Positions 16,528 through 24,597 of a DNA stretch of 64,000 bases are shown piece by piece. The DNA is taken from the NCBI RefSeq assembly GCF_001864935.2, contig NZ_CP126267.1, positions 496,001 to 560,000 of the forward strand, given 5' to 3'. This DNA comes from Curtobacterium sp. MCBA15_012. Its GTDB lineage: Bacteria > Actinomycetota > Actinomycetes > Actinomycetales > Microbacteriaceae. Numbering within the stretch: position 1 is the stretch's first letter; each line of letters begins with the position of its first letter. Both the position numbers and the translations under genes were made by a program. The notes below the pieces were generated by a model. It was not told the origin of the DNA and searched no databases. It saw only the letters and a program-made list of their open reading frames with translations.

Positions 16528-18566
16528 GGGCGCGGTGCGGCGGGCACCGGCGTGGCCTGCGTCGTGGTGGCGGTGTGGGCCTGGCGGAGCGCCCAGAGGT
16601 GCTTCGGCCGGAGCCCGGGGACGTACGCGCTCGTCAGGGCGCGGGCGACGCGGGGGACCTGGACCGCGGACGGGACGACGAGCCAGAGCGGTTCGTGCCG
16701 GGCGCCGAACTTCTCCTTGAAGCGCTGCAGCGACCGGAACCCGTACGCGGGCTCGAGCAGGCGTGCGAGCAGCTTCGAGCCGCGGGCGACCAGGGGACCG
16801 GCGTCGTCGTGCACGGCGAGCGGCGTGCCGGACAGGCTGATCGTGGTGAGGCCGGCCTCGCGGGCGCGGAGGGCGGTCCGGGCGATGAGGAACTCCATCA
16901 CACCGGGCATCCCGTCGTCGCCGCGGCGCATGACGTCGAGCGTGTAGCCCACGAGCGAACCGTGCTCGTAGACCGGCAGCCAGCTCGTGACGGCCGTGAC
17001 GTGGCCCTCGGCGGTGACCGCCAGGAGCAGCCGGACGGCCGGGTCGTCGAGCTCGCGGAGCCCGCCGAGCGTGAAGCCCATCTCGGGCAGGCGGCGGTCG
17101 GCGGCCCACCGGGCGCAGATGGTCTCGACCTCGGCGCGCTGTGCGTCGTCGAGGGCACCGAAGGTCGTCCACTCGTCGCGGAGGCCCTCGCGGTCGGCCC
17201 GGTTCGAGGCCGTGCGGAGGTCCTGGCGCTTCTTGCCGCGGAGGTCGAACGTGGTGACGTCGAGGACGGACTCGACGCCGACGGGCAGCGCGGTCCAGCC
17301 CTGGGCCGCGAGGAGCTCGCGCACGGGCTCGTGCACCGTGGTGAACGCGGGGATCCAGCCCTGGCGTGCGCAGAAGGCGGTGAACGCGTCGATGACGGCC
17401 GCGCGGTCCTCGGCGGCGCAGGCGGGGTCGGAGACCGTCAGCGCGACGTCGCCGCAGACCCGGTAGGCCACGGCACCGCGTCCGGCCCGGTCAGCCCAGG
17501 TCGCGTTGCCCTGCCAGGTGCCCATGTGCCCGAGCGATCCGGCGTCACCGCTGCGGAGCATGCCGCGGAAGTCCTCGGCGCACGCGCTCGACGCCCGGAA
17601 GCGGGCCCGCACGAGCCGTCCGCGCAGCGCCACCACGGCGAGCAGCACGCCGGCGGGGACGATCCACGCCCCGAGCAGCGTGACCTGCCACTCGACGGCG
17701 TCGACCCCGAGCCCCTGCCACTGCACCGCGTCGTCGGTCATCGGCTCGATGAGGAACACGTCGGAGAGCACCGCGGTCAGGGTGAGGAGGACCCCGGCGG
17801 CCAGGACGACGCCGGCACGACGACCGCGCTGCACGAGCCACGCCGAGCCGAGCAGCAGCAGACCGACGACGAGCACGGCGCGGTCGCTCATCGCGTCGGC
17901 GAACGGTGACAGCACGCCGTCGGGCTCCGGCACGACCAGGGTGACGAGCGTGCCGGCACCGAGGGCGACGAGCGTCGCGACCACCAGGGTGCGCGGGTTC
18001 CAGGGGGCGTCGGCCGCCGGTCGGGTGGTCCGGTCGGACCGGGAGGCGCGGTGCACGACGAGCGCGCCGGCCGCGGTCCCGAACAGGGTCGCCAGGGCAC
18101 GGGCCAGGTCGGAGCCGTGTCCGGCGAAGAGCACGAGGGTGAGCACCACGGTCCAGAGCACCGTGCGGGTCCGGCGACGGCGCTGCACCGGCATCGCGGC
18201 CGACGCGGCCCCGAGGAGCGCGGTCGCGACCATCGAGGGGGCGAACAGCGGCTGTCCGGCGGCGAACTCGGCGTGCGCCTCGCCCATCGCGGCACCGAGG
18301 GTCACGGTGAGCAGCGTGACGAGGACCGCGGCGACCGGTGCGGCGACCCCGATCAGCAGGGTCCGGAGCGACCCGAAGCTGCGTTCCGCGAGGCCCGCGG
18401 CGAACACCACGGCGACGAGTGCGACGACCGCGACCGGCGGGTGGTGCGGGAAGTCCGGCTCGGCGTGCGCCATCCGGGCGGTGACGAGGAGCACCGGCGC
18501 TGCGACGGCGACGGCGACGGTCACGGGGGAGCGACGCAGGTGTGCGATGAGGGTTTCGGGTGCCAC
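16524..18566 (-). CDS. MprF-like bifunctional membrane protein with DUF2156 aminoacyl-lipid synthetase domain
   Basis: About 680 residues. The N-terminal half holds about ten hydrophobic helices (flippase-like), the C-terminal half a DUF2156 domain of tandem GNAT folds that in MprF moves lysine or alanine from tRNA to phosphatidylglycerol; conserved pieces include GDVALTVSDP, KKRQDLRTASNRA, and YGFRSLQRFKEKF. Such lipid modification lowers membrane negative charge and gives resistance to cationic peptides, relevant because a bacteriocin operon lies next to it. Start uncertain: GTG at 18566 begins just before the first helix, ATG at 18602 and an in-frame start at 18683 are alternatives, none with a strong ribosome-binding site. 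Confidence 0.82.
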   Translation of the reverse strand: MAPETLIAHLRRSPVTVAVAVAAPVLLVTARMAHAEPDFPHHPPVAVVALVAVVFAAGLAERSFGSLRTLLIGVAAPVAAVLVTLLTVTLGAAMGEAHAEFAAGQPLFAPSMVATALLGAASAAMPVQRRRRTRTVLWTVVLTLVLFAGHGSDLARALATLFGTAAGALVVHRASRSDRTTRPAADAPWNPRTLVVATLVALGAGTLVTLVVPEPDGVLSPFADAMSDRAVLVVGLLLLGSAWLVQRGRRAGVVLAAGVLLTLTAVLSDVFLIEPMTDDAVQWQGLGVDAVEWQVTLLGAWIVPAGVLLAVVALRGRLVRARFRASSACAEDFRGMLRSGDAGSLGHMGTWQGNATWADRAGRGAVAYRVCGDVALTVSDPACAAEDRAAVIDAFTAFCARQGWIPAFTTVHEPVRELLAAQGWTALPVGVESVLDVTTFDLRGKKRQDLRTASNRADREGLRDEWTTFGALDDAQRAEVETICARWAADRRLPEMGFTLGGLRELDDPAVRLLLAVTAEGHVTAVTSWLPVYEHGSLVGYTLDVMRRGDDGMPGVMEFLIARTALRAREAGLTTISLSGTPLAVHDDAGPLVARGSKLLARLLEPAYGFRSLQRFKEKFGARHEPLWLVVPSAVQVPRVARALTSAYVPGLRPKHLWALRQAHTATTTQATPVPAAPRP

Positions 18567-18689
18567 GGTGTCATCACACCGGACGGCGCGGTCGTCCCGC
18601 ATCGGACCGGGGCGTGAACCCGGGTGGCCGATCGGCCACCCGGCGTCCCCCTCGGGGCACGCCTCGAGGACGAGGTGCGGCACGGCGGG

Positions 18690-19889
18690 TCAGCCGGCCG
18701 TCGCGAGCGGCAGGTGCTCGACCGGCAGGCGCAGGTGGATCGCGAAGCCGCCGTCCGCGCCGCGGCCGGACGTCAGGCTGCCGCCGAGCAGCGACGCCCG
18801 CTCGCCGAGCCCGATCAGTCCGAGGCCGGATCCGGGCAGCTCGAGGCGGTCCGCGCAGGCCGGTCCGTTGACGAGGTCGACGACGACCTCGTCCGCCTCG
18901 ATCCGACCGGTGACCCGGACGGCGGCGCCGGGGGCGTGCTTGCGGACGTTCGTCAGGCCCTCCTGCACGAACCGGTAGACGGCGCGCTGGACGGGCAGGG
19001 GGAGCGTGTCCGGCAGGTCCACGGCGACCTCGGTCGGCAGGCCGCTCGCGGCGACGAGCCGGTCGAGGTCGGCGAGCACCGGCTGCGGCGCGATCTCGCG
19101 GTCGGTGCCGCCCGAGGCGCGGAGCACCTGCACCATCTCGCGGAGCTCCTGCAGCGTGACGACGCACAGCTGCCGGATCGTCCGGGCGAAGTCGCGCTCG
19201 CGGGCGTCACGGCCGGCCATCTGCACACCCCCGGCCTGCACCGCGATGAGCGTCACCTGGTGCGACACGACGTCGTGCATCTCGCGGGCGAGCAGAGCAC
19301 GCTCGCGGGACAGTGCGACCTCGGCCCCGCGGCGCCGCTCCTCGACCCGGGAGGCCCCGAGCTCGGCGATGCGGTCCACGAGCACCGCACGGGTGCGGAC
19401 GAGCATCCCGATGGCGAGCGGGCCGAGCGCGAAGATGAGCGCGTAGACGGTCGAGACGACGATCTCGTCGAGCTGCTGCGGCGGCCCCACGACGAAGCCG
19501 CTGAACCCGACGAACTGCACGACCGCGGCGAGGAGCATGAGCCACCGCCGGTCGGTGCGCTCGCCGAGGGTGAAGAGCGCGATGCTCGCGGCGACGACGC
19601 CCGAGCCGATGAAGAGCCCGGGCATCGTGAGCGCGAACGTCAGCACGGGCAGGCGGCGCCGGAGCACGAGCGCACCGGCGGCGACGAGCGACAGGGTGCG
19701 CTCGGTCGTCGTCGTCCCGGCGATGTCGAGCGCGGCGTCCACGACCGCGGCCGCGACGAACAGGGCGTCGACCAGCCACCAGGGTGTCCGGCGGGTGCGC
19801 ACCCAGCGCAGGCCGGCGTCGACGAGTCCCTCGAGCCTCCCGTCCGCCCGCCACAGTGCCCGGGTGACGCGGCTGACGGGACTAGCCAT
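18690..19889 (-). CDS. NarL/DesK-type sensor histidine kinase
   Basis: Protein of 399 residues. About four to six membrane helices in residues 35-175 are followed by a coiled-coil linker, the HisKA_3 dimerisation box with the phospho-acceptor histidine in REMHDVVSHQ (about residue 205), and a compact HATPase_c domain whose N-box is QEGLTNVRKHA and G-box GLGLIGL. The short extracellular loops suggest that it senses a membrane signal. Its ATG overlaps the stop of the response-regulator gene by eight bases; the pair is read response regulator first. Regulated genes are unknown; the adjacent MprF-like and bacteriocin operons on the same strand are candidates for envelope-stress control. Confidence 0.93.
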   Translation of the reverse strand: MASPVSRVTRALWRADGRLEGLVDAGLRWVRTRRTPWWLVDALFVAAAVVDAALDIAGTTTTERTLSLVAAGALVLRRRLPVLTFALTMPGLFIGSGVVAASIALFTLGERTDRRWLMLLAAVVQFVGFSGFVVGPPQQLDEIVVSTVYALIFALGPLAIGMLVRTRAVLVDRIAELGASRVEERRRGAEVALSRERALLAREMHDVVSHQVTLIAVQAGGVQMAGRDARERDFARTIRQLCVVTLQELREMVQVLRASGGTDREIAPQPVLADLDRLVAASGLPTEVAVDLPDTLPLPVQRAVYRFVQEGLTNVRKHAPGAAVRVTGRIEADEVVVDLVNGPACADRLELPGSGLGLIGLGERASLLGGSLTSGRGADGGFAIHLRLPVEHLPLATAG

Positions 19890-20517
19890 CGAGCAGCCCG
19901 GCCTCGGCCGCGCGCAGCGCGAGCTGGACGCGGGTCGTGACGCCGAACGCGGCGAGGAGGGCGCGGACGTCCTCCTTCACGGTGCCGGTGCTGACGCCGA
20001 TGCGCTGGCCGATCTCCGGGTTGCTCGCGCCCTCGGCGACGAGCCGGACGACGGTGTGCTCGCGGGGCGACAGGTCCGGCGCCTCGACCGCGGGGTGCTG
20101 GGCGAACAGGCGGGTGCGGTCCACACCGGGCGCCAGGACGATCCCGCCGCGGGCGAGCGCGCGGACGTACTCGGCGAGCGACTCGGGGTCGGTGTCCTTG
20201 AGCAGGAAGCCGGACGCCCCGGAGTCCATCGCGCGGGCGACGACCTGCGTGTCGGTGTCGAACGTGGTGAGCATCGCGACCGCGGGCGGTTCCGGGAGCT
20301 CGCGCAGCTGGGCGAGCACCTCGAGGCCGTTCACGCGCGGCATCCGGACGTCGAGCAGGACGACGTCGGGCCGGTGCCGCCGCACGGTCTCGACGGCGTC
20401 GACGTCCCCGCTCGTGGCGAGCACGTCGATGTCCGCCGCGGCACCGAGGATGAGTTCGAAGCCGTAGCGGACGAGCGTCTCGTCGTCGACGATCACCACC
20501 GAGGTCACGCGCGTCAT
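19882..20517 (-). CDS. NarL/LuxR-family response regulator
   Basis: Protein of 211 residues. A receiver domain (1-120) has the acidic pair D11-D12, the phospho-acceptor D56 in LLDVRMP and the conserved K in LLKDTD; a LuxR-type helix-turn-helix lies at about 145-205 (LSPREHTVVRLVAEGASNPEIG). It is the cognate partner of the histidine kinase that it overlaps by eight bases. ATG at 20517 is taken because MTRVTSVVIVDDE is the standard opening; the longer upstream frame runs through the divergent GntR gene's promoter. Confidence 0.95.
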   Translation of the reverse strand: MTRVTSVVIVDDETLVRYGFELILGAAADIDVLATSGDVDAVETVRRHRPDVVLLDVRMPRVNGLEVLAQLRELPEPPAVAMLTTFDTDTQVVARAMDSGASGFLLKDTDPESLAEYVRALARGGIVLAPGVDRTRLFAQHPAVEAPDLSPREHTVVRLVAEGASNPEIGQRIGVSTGTVKEDVRALLAAFGVTTRVQLALRAAEAGLLDG

Positions 20518-20529
20518 CTTGTCACGGCG

Positions 20530-20579
20530 TTGGCGTTCTCCGGACGAATCGATACTGTGAGGGCAACTGGTCATGTCCG
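20530..20579 (+). promoter_or_regulatory. GntR-gene promoter with overlapping DasR/NagR-like operator
   Basis: A -35 TTGGCG (20530-20535) and a -10 TACTGT (20553-20558) are 17 bases apart. Directly downstream, AACTGGTCATGTCCG (20565-20579) matches 13 of 16 positions of the fuller operator found before the EIIC gene. The DasR/NagR consensus has the palindromic core TGGTC-x-x-GACCA. Position at the transcription start suggests autorepression. Confidence 0.55.
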
Positions 20580-20632
20580 CGCATGACCACCTCCACGACC
20601 ACCATGCCGCGCGACCGAGCACGAGGGACCGG

Positions 20633-21361
20633 ATGACGAGCCGCATCACCGAGGGTGCCGAACCGAAGCACCAGCAGCTGCGGCGCATCCTGCTCGACCT
20701 CGCGACGAAGCGGCTCGCACCGGGCGCGGCGATCCCCTCGGAACGGCAGCTCATCGCCGAGTACGGCGTCTCCCGCATCACCGTGCGCGAGGCCCTCGGC
20801 CAGCTCGTCAACGAGGGCTACCTGGAGCGGGTCCGCGGCAAGGGCACCTTCGTGGCGCACCGGCCCGTGCAGTCGACGCTGCACCTCGCCTCGTTCACCG
20901 AGGAGATGCGCGCGCTCGGCCACGTCCCGACCACGGTCGTGCTCGTGCGCGAGGAGAAGGTCCCGCCGGCCGACACCGCGGCGGCCCTGCGGCTCGACGG
21001 CGACGTCGCCGCCCACCACCTGAAGCGCCTCCGGATGGCCGACGGCGCACCGGTCTCGGTCGACGACGCCTGGTTCTCGGCGGACGCGTTCCCCGGGCTG
21101 CTCGACCAGGACCTGTCCGGGTCGGTGTACTCGCTCGCGGCGGTCGAGTACGGCAGGCCGATCGACCGCGCGCAGCAGACCGTGGCGGCGACGCCCGCGT
21201 CCGACGACGTCGCGACGCTGCTCGGCACGCGGACGGGAGCGCCCCTGCTCGAGTTCGACCGGGTGTCGTACTCGGGGGACCGGCCCGTCGAGCACAGCCG
21301 CTCCTGGTACCGCTCGGACCGCTACCGCGTGCAGATGGAGGTCACGGCGACGTCGCCGTGA
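20633..21361 (+). CDS. GntR-family regulator, DasR/NagR type (HutC subfamily)
   Basis: Protein of 242 residues from ATG at 20633. An N-terminal winged helix (PSERQLIAEYGVSRITVREAL is its core) is followed by a UTRA effector domain from about residue 90, ending PVEHSRSWYRSDRYRV. HutC-type regulators of this kind bind phosphorylated amino sugars and control their PTS. A longer frame starting at 20573 exists, but that start lies inside the operator at the transcription start, whereas 20633 has GAGGGA in front, so the shorter form is preferred. It sits beside PTS genes with a matching operator, making N-acetylglucosamine-type regulation likely. Confidence 0.88.
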   Translation: MTSRITEGAEPKHQQLRRILLDLATKRLAPGAAIPSERQLIAEYGVSRITVREALGQLVNEGYLERVRGKGTFVAHRPVQSTLHLASFTEEMRALGHVPTTVVLVREEKVPPADTAAALRLDGDVAAHHLKRLRMADGAPVSVDDAWFSADAFPGLLDQDLSGSVYSLAAVEYGRPIDRAQQTVAATPASDDVATLLGTRTGAPLLEFDRVSYSGDRPVEHSRSWYRSDRYRVQMEVTATSP

Positions 21362-21386
21362 CCTCCCGCGTGGTGCGCCGCCCGGT

Positions 21387-21839
21387 TCAGACCGTGTAGA
21401 GCGTGGCGCCCTCGTCGACCGTGGTGCCGACCGTGCCCTGGTCGACCGAGTCCGGCGCGCTGCCGAGCACCACGACGGGGCACACCGGCGAGTACCCGGC
21501 GGCCGTGATCGCCGTCGGGGTGAAGCGCACGACCGGGTCGCCGGCGCGGACGGTGTCGCCCTCGGCCGCGAGCAGCTCGAAGCCCTCGCCCCGGAGCTTC
21601 ACGGTGTCGATGCCGACGTGCACCAGGACGTCGGTCCCGGCCGAGCCCTGCAGCGCGAACGCGTGCGGGTGGAGCTTGACGATCGTGCCGTCCACCGGGG
21701 CCACCGCCGTGACCGGTCCGTCGACGCCGGTCGGGTCCACGGCGACGCCGGCCCCGACGAGCTGTCCGGCGAAGACCGGGTCCGGCACGTCGGCCAGCGC
21801 GACGACCGGACCCGCGAACGGGGTCCGGACCGCCGTCAC
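21387..21839 (-). CDS. PTS glucose-family EIIA component
   Basis: Protein of 150 residues, Crr/EIIA-Glc type. The phospho-accepting histidine is H74 in LVHVGIDTVKL; a second conserved histidine (H59 in KLHPHAF) precedes it, and GEGFELLAAEGDTV is the usual following stretch. It receives phosphate from HPr and passes it to EIIB. The ATG overlaps the stop of EIIB (ATGA), so EIIB-EIIA form one transcript diverging from EIIC. No EI or HPr gene is nearby. Confidence 0.93.
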   Translation of the reverse strand: MTAVRTPFAGPVVALADVPDPVFAGQLVGAGVAVDPTGVDGPVTAVAPVDGTIVKLHPHAFALQGSAGTDVLVHVGIDTVKLRGEGFELLAAEGDTVRAGDPVVRFTPTAITAAGYSPVCPVVVLGSAPDSVDQGTVGTTVDEGATLYTV

Positions 21840-22072
21840 AGCTCGTCCTGGATGTCCTGCGCGAGGTTGTCCGCGACCGGGCCGACGATGACCTGCCAGC
21901 CGGTGCCGCCGCCGACGACGGCCTGCGCGCCCGCTGCCTGCAGGGCGGCCTTGTCGACGAGGTCGCCGTCCTCGACCTCGACGCGGAGGCGCGTGATGCA
22001 GCCCTCGACCTCGTCGATGTTGTCGGCGCCACCCAGTGCGGCGATGATGTCGGCTGCCTTGATCTCGGCCAT
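21836..22072 (-). CDS. PTS EIIB component (glucose/N-acetylglucosamine family)
   Basis: Protein of 78 residues. The phosphorylated cysteine is C25 in EGCITRLRV, the classic EIIB-Glc motif; the remainder (AVVGGGTGWQVIVGPVADNLAQDI) matches the family to its end. It takes phosphate from EIIA and donates it to the sugar held by EIIC. GAGGAGG sits about five bases before the ATG. In many bacteria this domain is fused to EIIC; here it is a free protein encoded divergently. Confidence 0.94.
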   Translation of the reverse strand: MAEIKAADIIAALGGADNIDEVEGCITRLRVEVEDGDLVDKAALQAAGAQAVVGGGTGWQVIVGPVADNLAQDIQDEL

Positions 22073-22105
22073 CGTTTCCTCCTCGTTACGGCTTCGTGGA
22101 ACGGG

Positions 22106-22156
22106 TTGACACCCACTCGGTTCGGGATCAGACTACGGAACTGGTCATGACCGGAC
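22106..22156 (+). promoter_or_regulatory. EIIC promoter and DasR/NagR-like operator
   Basis: A -35 TTGACA (22106-22111) and a -10 CAGACT (22129-22134) have 17-base spacing. The operator AACTGGTCATGACCGG (22139-22154) contains the perfect ten-base palindrome GGTCATGACC (22143-22152) and lies at the expected transcription start. It is the better copy of the site seen before the GntR gene and could also affect the divergent EIIB-EIIA transcript. Confidence 0.6.
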
Positions 22157-22246
22157 AGGACCGGAGCGGCGTCACGCCGAGCGTACCGGTGTGGTCTGAC
22201 CCGCTCAACTCCCCGACAGCTCCACCCGACGACGAGAGGAACGCCG

Positions 22247-23512
22247 ATGAGCACTGCTGCTGCCACGGACGTGCCGGAGAAGAAGACCCCGAAGAAGCAG
22301 TCCAAGCTCTTCGCCAACGCACAGCGGCTCGGCCGCAGCCTGCTCCTCCCGATCGCGGTGATGCCGGCCGCCGGCATCCTGCTCCGACTCGGGCAGAGCG
22401 ACATGCTCGGTGCGATCCCCGGGTTCGCCCAGGGCGCCTCGATCATCGCGGCCGCCGGCAACGGCGTCTTCACCTGGCTGCCGCTGCTGTTCGCGGTGGG
22501 CATCGCGATCGGCTGGGCGAAGAAGTCCGACGGCACGACGGCGCTCGCCGCGGTCGTCGGCTACATGGTCATGTACCAGGTGTTCGCGGCCATGTCGCCG
22601 ATCGTCCTCGCGGGTGTGAAGGACGCGAACGGCGCCCAGGCGACGATCAACTTCGGTGTCCTCGGCGGCATCGTGATGGGCCTCGTCTCGGCCGGGCTCT
22701 GGACGCGGTTCCACCGCACGAAGATGCCCGACTTCCTCGGCTTCTTCTCGGGCCGCCGCCTCGTGCCGATCCTCGCGGCCGTGGCCGGCCTCGTCATCGC
22801 CGTGCTGATGTCCTTCGTCTACCGCTACTTCGACATCGCGCTGACCGCAGCCGGTCAGGCCGTCGCCGACAACGCCGTGCTCGGTGGCGGGGTGTTCGGG
22901 TTCGTCAACCGCATGCTCATCCCGATCGGGCTGCACCAGCTGCTCAACTTCTTCCCGTGGTTCCAGCTCGGCAGCTTCACGAGCGGCGGGGTGACCTACC
23001 ACGGCGACATCGCGCGCTTCCTCGCCGGCGACCCGACCGCGGGCATCTTCCAGACCGGGTTCTTCCCGATCATGATGTTCGCGCTGCCCGCCGGTGCGCT
23101 CGCGATCTGGCGGAACGCGAAGATCCAGAACCGCAAGCTCGTCGGCGGCATCATGATCTCGGCCGCGCTCACCTCGTTCGTGACCGGCATCACCGAGCCG
23201 CTCGAGTACTCGTTCATGTTCGTCGCGTTCCCGCTCTACGTCATCCACGCGTTCCTCACGGGGACGTCGCTCGCCCTCGTGAACGCGCTCGGCATCCGCG
23301 ACGGGTTCTCGTTCTCGGCCGGCGCGATCGACTACGTCCTGAACTTCGGCAAGGCCGAGGGGGCGATCTGGCTCATCCCGATCGGCCTGGCGTACGCGGT
23401 CGTCTACTACTTCCTGTTCTCGTTCGTGATCAAGAAGTGGAACCTCCGCACCCCCGGGCGCGAGGAGGACACGATCGCCGAGAACACGATCGACGCGGCC
23501 ACCAAGGCCTGA
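22247..23512 (+). CDS. PTS EIIC component (NagE/PtsG family permease)
   Basis: Protein of 421 residues with about ten membrane segments. The substrate-site stretch FGFVNRMLIPIGLHQLLNFFPWF (given here in part) and GITEPLEYSFMFVAFPLYVIHA, whose glutamate contacts the sugar, are characteristic of NagE/PtsG. It carries the sugar across the inner membrane while EIIB phosphorylates it. The IGLHQLLN form resembles N-acetylglucosamine permeases, consistent with the DasR/NagR-like operator upstream, but glucose cannot be excluded. ATG at 22247 follows ACGAGAGGAACGCCG with a GAGAGGA ribosome-binding site. A long hairpin terminator follows. Confidence 0.92.
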   Translation: MSTAAATDVPEKKTPKKQSKLFANAQRLGRSLLLPIAVMPAAGILLRLGQSDMLGAIPGFAQGASIIAAAGNGVFTWLPLLFAVGIAIGWAKKSDGTTALAAVVGYMVMYQVFAAMSPIVLAGVKDANGAQATINFGVLGGIVMGLVSAGLWTRFHRTKMPDFLGFFSGRRLVPILAAVAGLVIAVLMSFVYRYFDIALTAAGQAVADNAVLGGGVFGFVNRMLIPIGLHQLLNFFPWFQLGSFTSGGVTYHGDIARFLAGDPTAGIFQTGFFPIMMFALPAGALAIWRNAKIQNRKLVGGIMISAALTSFVTGITEPLEYSFMFVAFPLYVIHAFLTGTSLALVNALGIRDGFSFSAGAIDYVLNFGKAEGAIWLIPIGLAYAVVYYFLFSFVIKKWNLRTPGREEDTIAENTIDAATKA

Positions 23513-23533
23513 TCGCCCACGCGACCGCAGGGC

Positions 23534-23575
23534 GGACGGGAGGCGCGGTGCCGGCTGGCACCGCGCCTCCCGTCC
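23534..23575 (+). terminator. Long perfect hairpin, terminator family copy 1
   Basis: A 19-base perfect stem (GGACGGGAGGCGCGGTGCC) with a GGCT loop, 22 bases after the EIIC stop. No U-tract follows, as usual in high-G+C actinobacteria. The same core recurs at 36018 and 42311. Confidence 0.85.
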
Positions 23576-23654
23576 GTCCGTGGGGACCGACCGACGCAGG
23601 CCGACCCGCATCGGCTCCACCCGCCTCCCTGAGTGCACCTGCATGAGAGCGGTT

Positions 23655-23684
23655 TTGACAATCGTTATCAGGAAGCCGTAGCGT
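23655..23684 (+). promoter_or_regulatory. Zinc-importer promoter overlapped by a Zur-box-like palindrome
   Basis: TTGACA (23655-23660) and TAGCGT (23679-23684) are spaced 18 bases, and the ATG follows seven bases later, so the transcript may be leaderless. TGACAATCGTTATCA (23656-23670) is an imperfect 15-base palindrome, markedly A+T-rich for this genome, with the TGA-n-AAT...ATT-n-TCA layout of actinobacterial Zur boxes. It covers the -35 box, so zinc-bound Zur would block the promoter. Confidence 0.7.
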
Positions 23685-23691
23685 CGACGTC

Positions 23692-24597
23692 ATGACCAGT
23701 CGCCTCCTCGCCCTGCCGCTCATCGCCGGCGCCGCCGCCCTCGCGTTGACGGGATGCGCGACGTCCTCAGCGTCCGGGAACGCGAGCGACGACGGGACCG
23801 TCCGCGTCGTGGCATCGACCAACGTGTACGGCTCGATCGTGCAGTCCGTCGGCGGGAAGGACGTCGAGGTGACGAGCATCCTCAGCGACCCGTCCCAGGA
23901 CCCGCACTCGTTCGAGTCGAGCGCGAAGACCCAGCTCGCGGTGTCGAAGGCCGACCTGCTCGTCGAGAACGGCGGCGGCTACGACGACTTCATGACGACG
24001 CTCGCGAAGGCCTCGGGCACGAAGGCTGCGACCATCGACGTCGCCGAGCTGTCCGGCCTCGACCACGGCGGCGAGTTCAACGAGCACGTCTTCTACGACT
24101 ACCCGACCATGGTGAAGCTCGTGGCCGAGGTGCAGCAGCGCCTGACGAAGCTCGACTCCGCGCAGGCCGACACCTTCGAGACGAACGCGAAGGCGCTCAC
24201 GGCCAAGCTCGACGACCTCGAGTCGCAGACCGCCGCCGCGAAGGCCAAGGTCGACGGCGAGAAGGTGGCGTACACCGAGCCCGTGCCCGGCTACCTGTTC
24301 GACGCCATGGGCCTCGACAACGTGACGCCCGAGAAGTTCTCCGAGGCGATCGAGGAGGGCGACGACGTGCCGCCGGCCGCGCTCAACGAGACCCTGCAGC
24401 TGTTCCGCGACAAGACCGTGCGGATGCTCGCGTACAACGAGCAGACCTCCAGCCCGGAGACCGAGCAGGTGAAGCAGGCCGCCGACCAGGCCGGCATCCC
24501 GGTGGTCGGTGTCACGGAGACGCTCCCGAAGGGGGAGGATTACGTCTCGTGGCAGCAGGCGAACATCGACGCGATCCAGGCGGCGCTCACGAAGTGA
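23692..24597 (+). CDS. znuA: Zinc ABC transporter substrate-binding lipoprotein
   Basis: Protein of 301 residues, cluster A-I metal-binding protein. The lipobox LTGC places the lipidated cysteine at C22. Likely metal ligands are the histidines in DPHSFE and NEHVFYDYPTM plus a late acidic residue (EQTSSPETE region). The His/Asp-rich loop found in many ZnuA proteins is reduced to LDHGGEF. Manganese cannot be excluded by this protein alone, but the Zur-like site and the zur gene in the same operon favour zinc. It overlaps the ATPase gene by a GTGA junction. Confidence 0.9.
   Translation: MTSRLLALPLIAGAAALALTGCATSSASGNASDDGTVRVVASTNVYGSIVQSVGGKDVEVTSILSDPSQDPHSFESSAKTQLAVSKADLLVENGGGYDDFMTTLAKASGTKAATIDVAELSGLDHGGEFNEHVFYDYPTMVKLVAEVQQRLTKLDSAQADTFETNAKALTAKLDDLESQTAAAKAKVDGEKVAYTEPVPGYLFDAMGLDNVTPEKFSEAIEEGDDVPPAALNETLQLFRDKTVRMLAYNEQTSSPETEQVKQAADQAGIPVVGVTETLPKGEDYVSWQQANIDAIQAALTK

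Noticed and set aside
23754..24593. Extended ATPase reading frame upstream of GTG 24594
   Set aside because: It lies wholly within znuA in another frame; the GTGA junction defines the true start.
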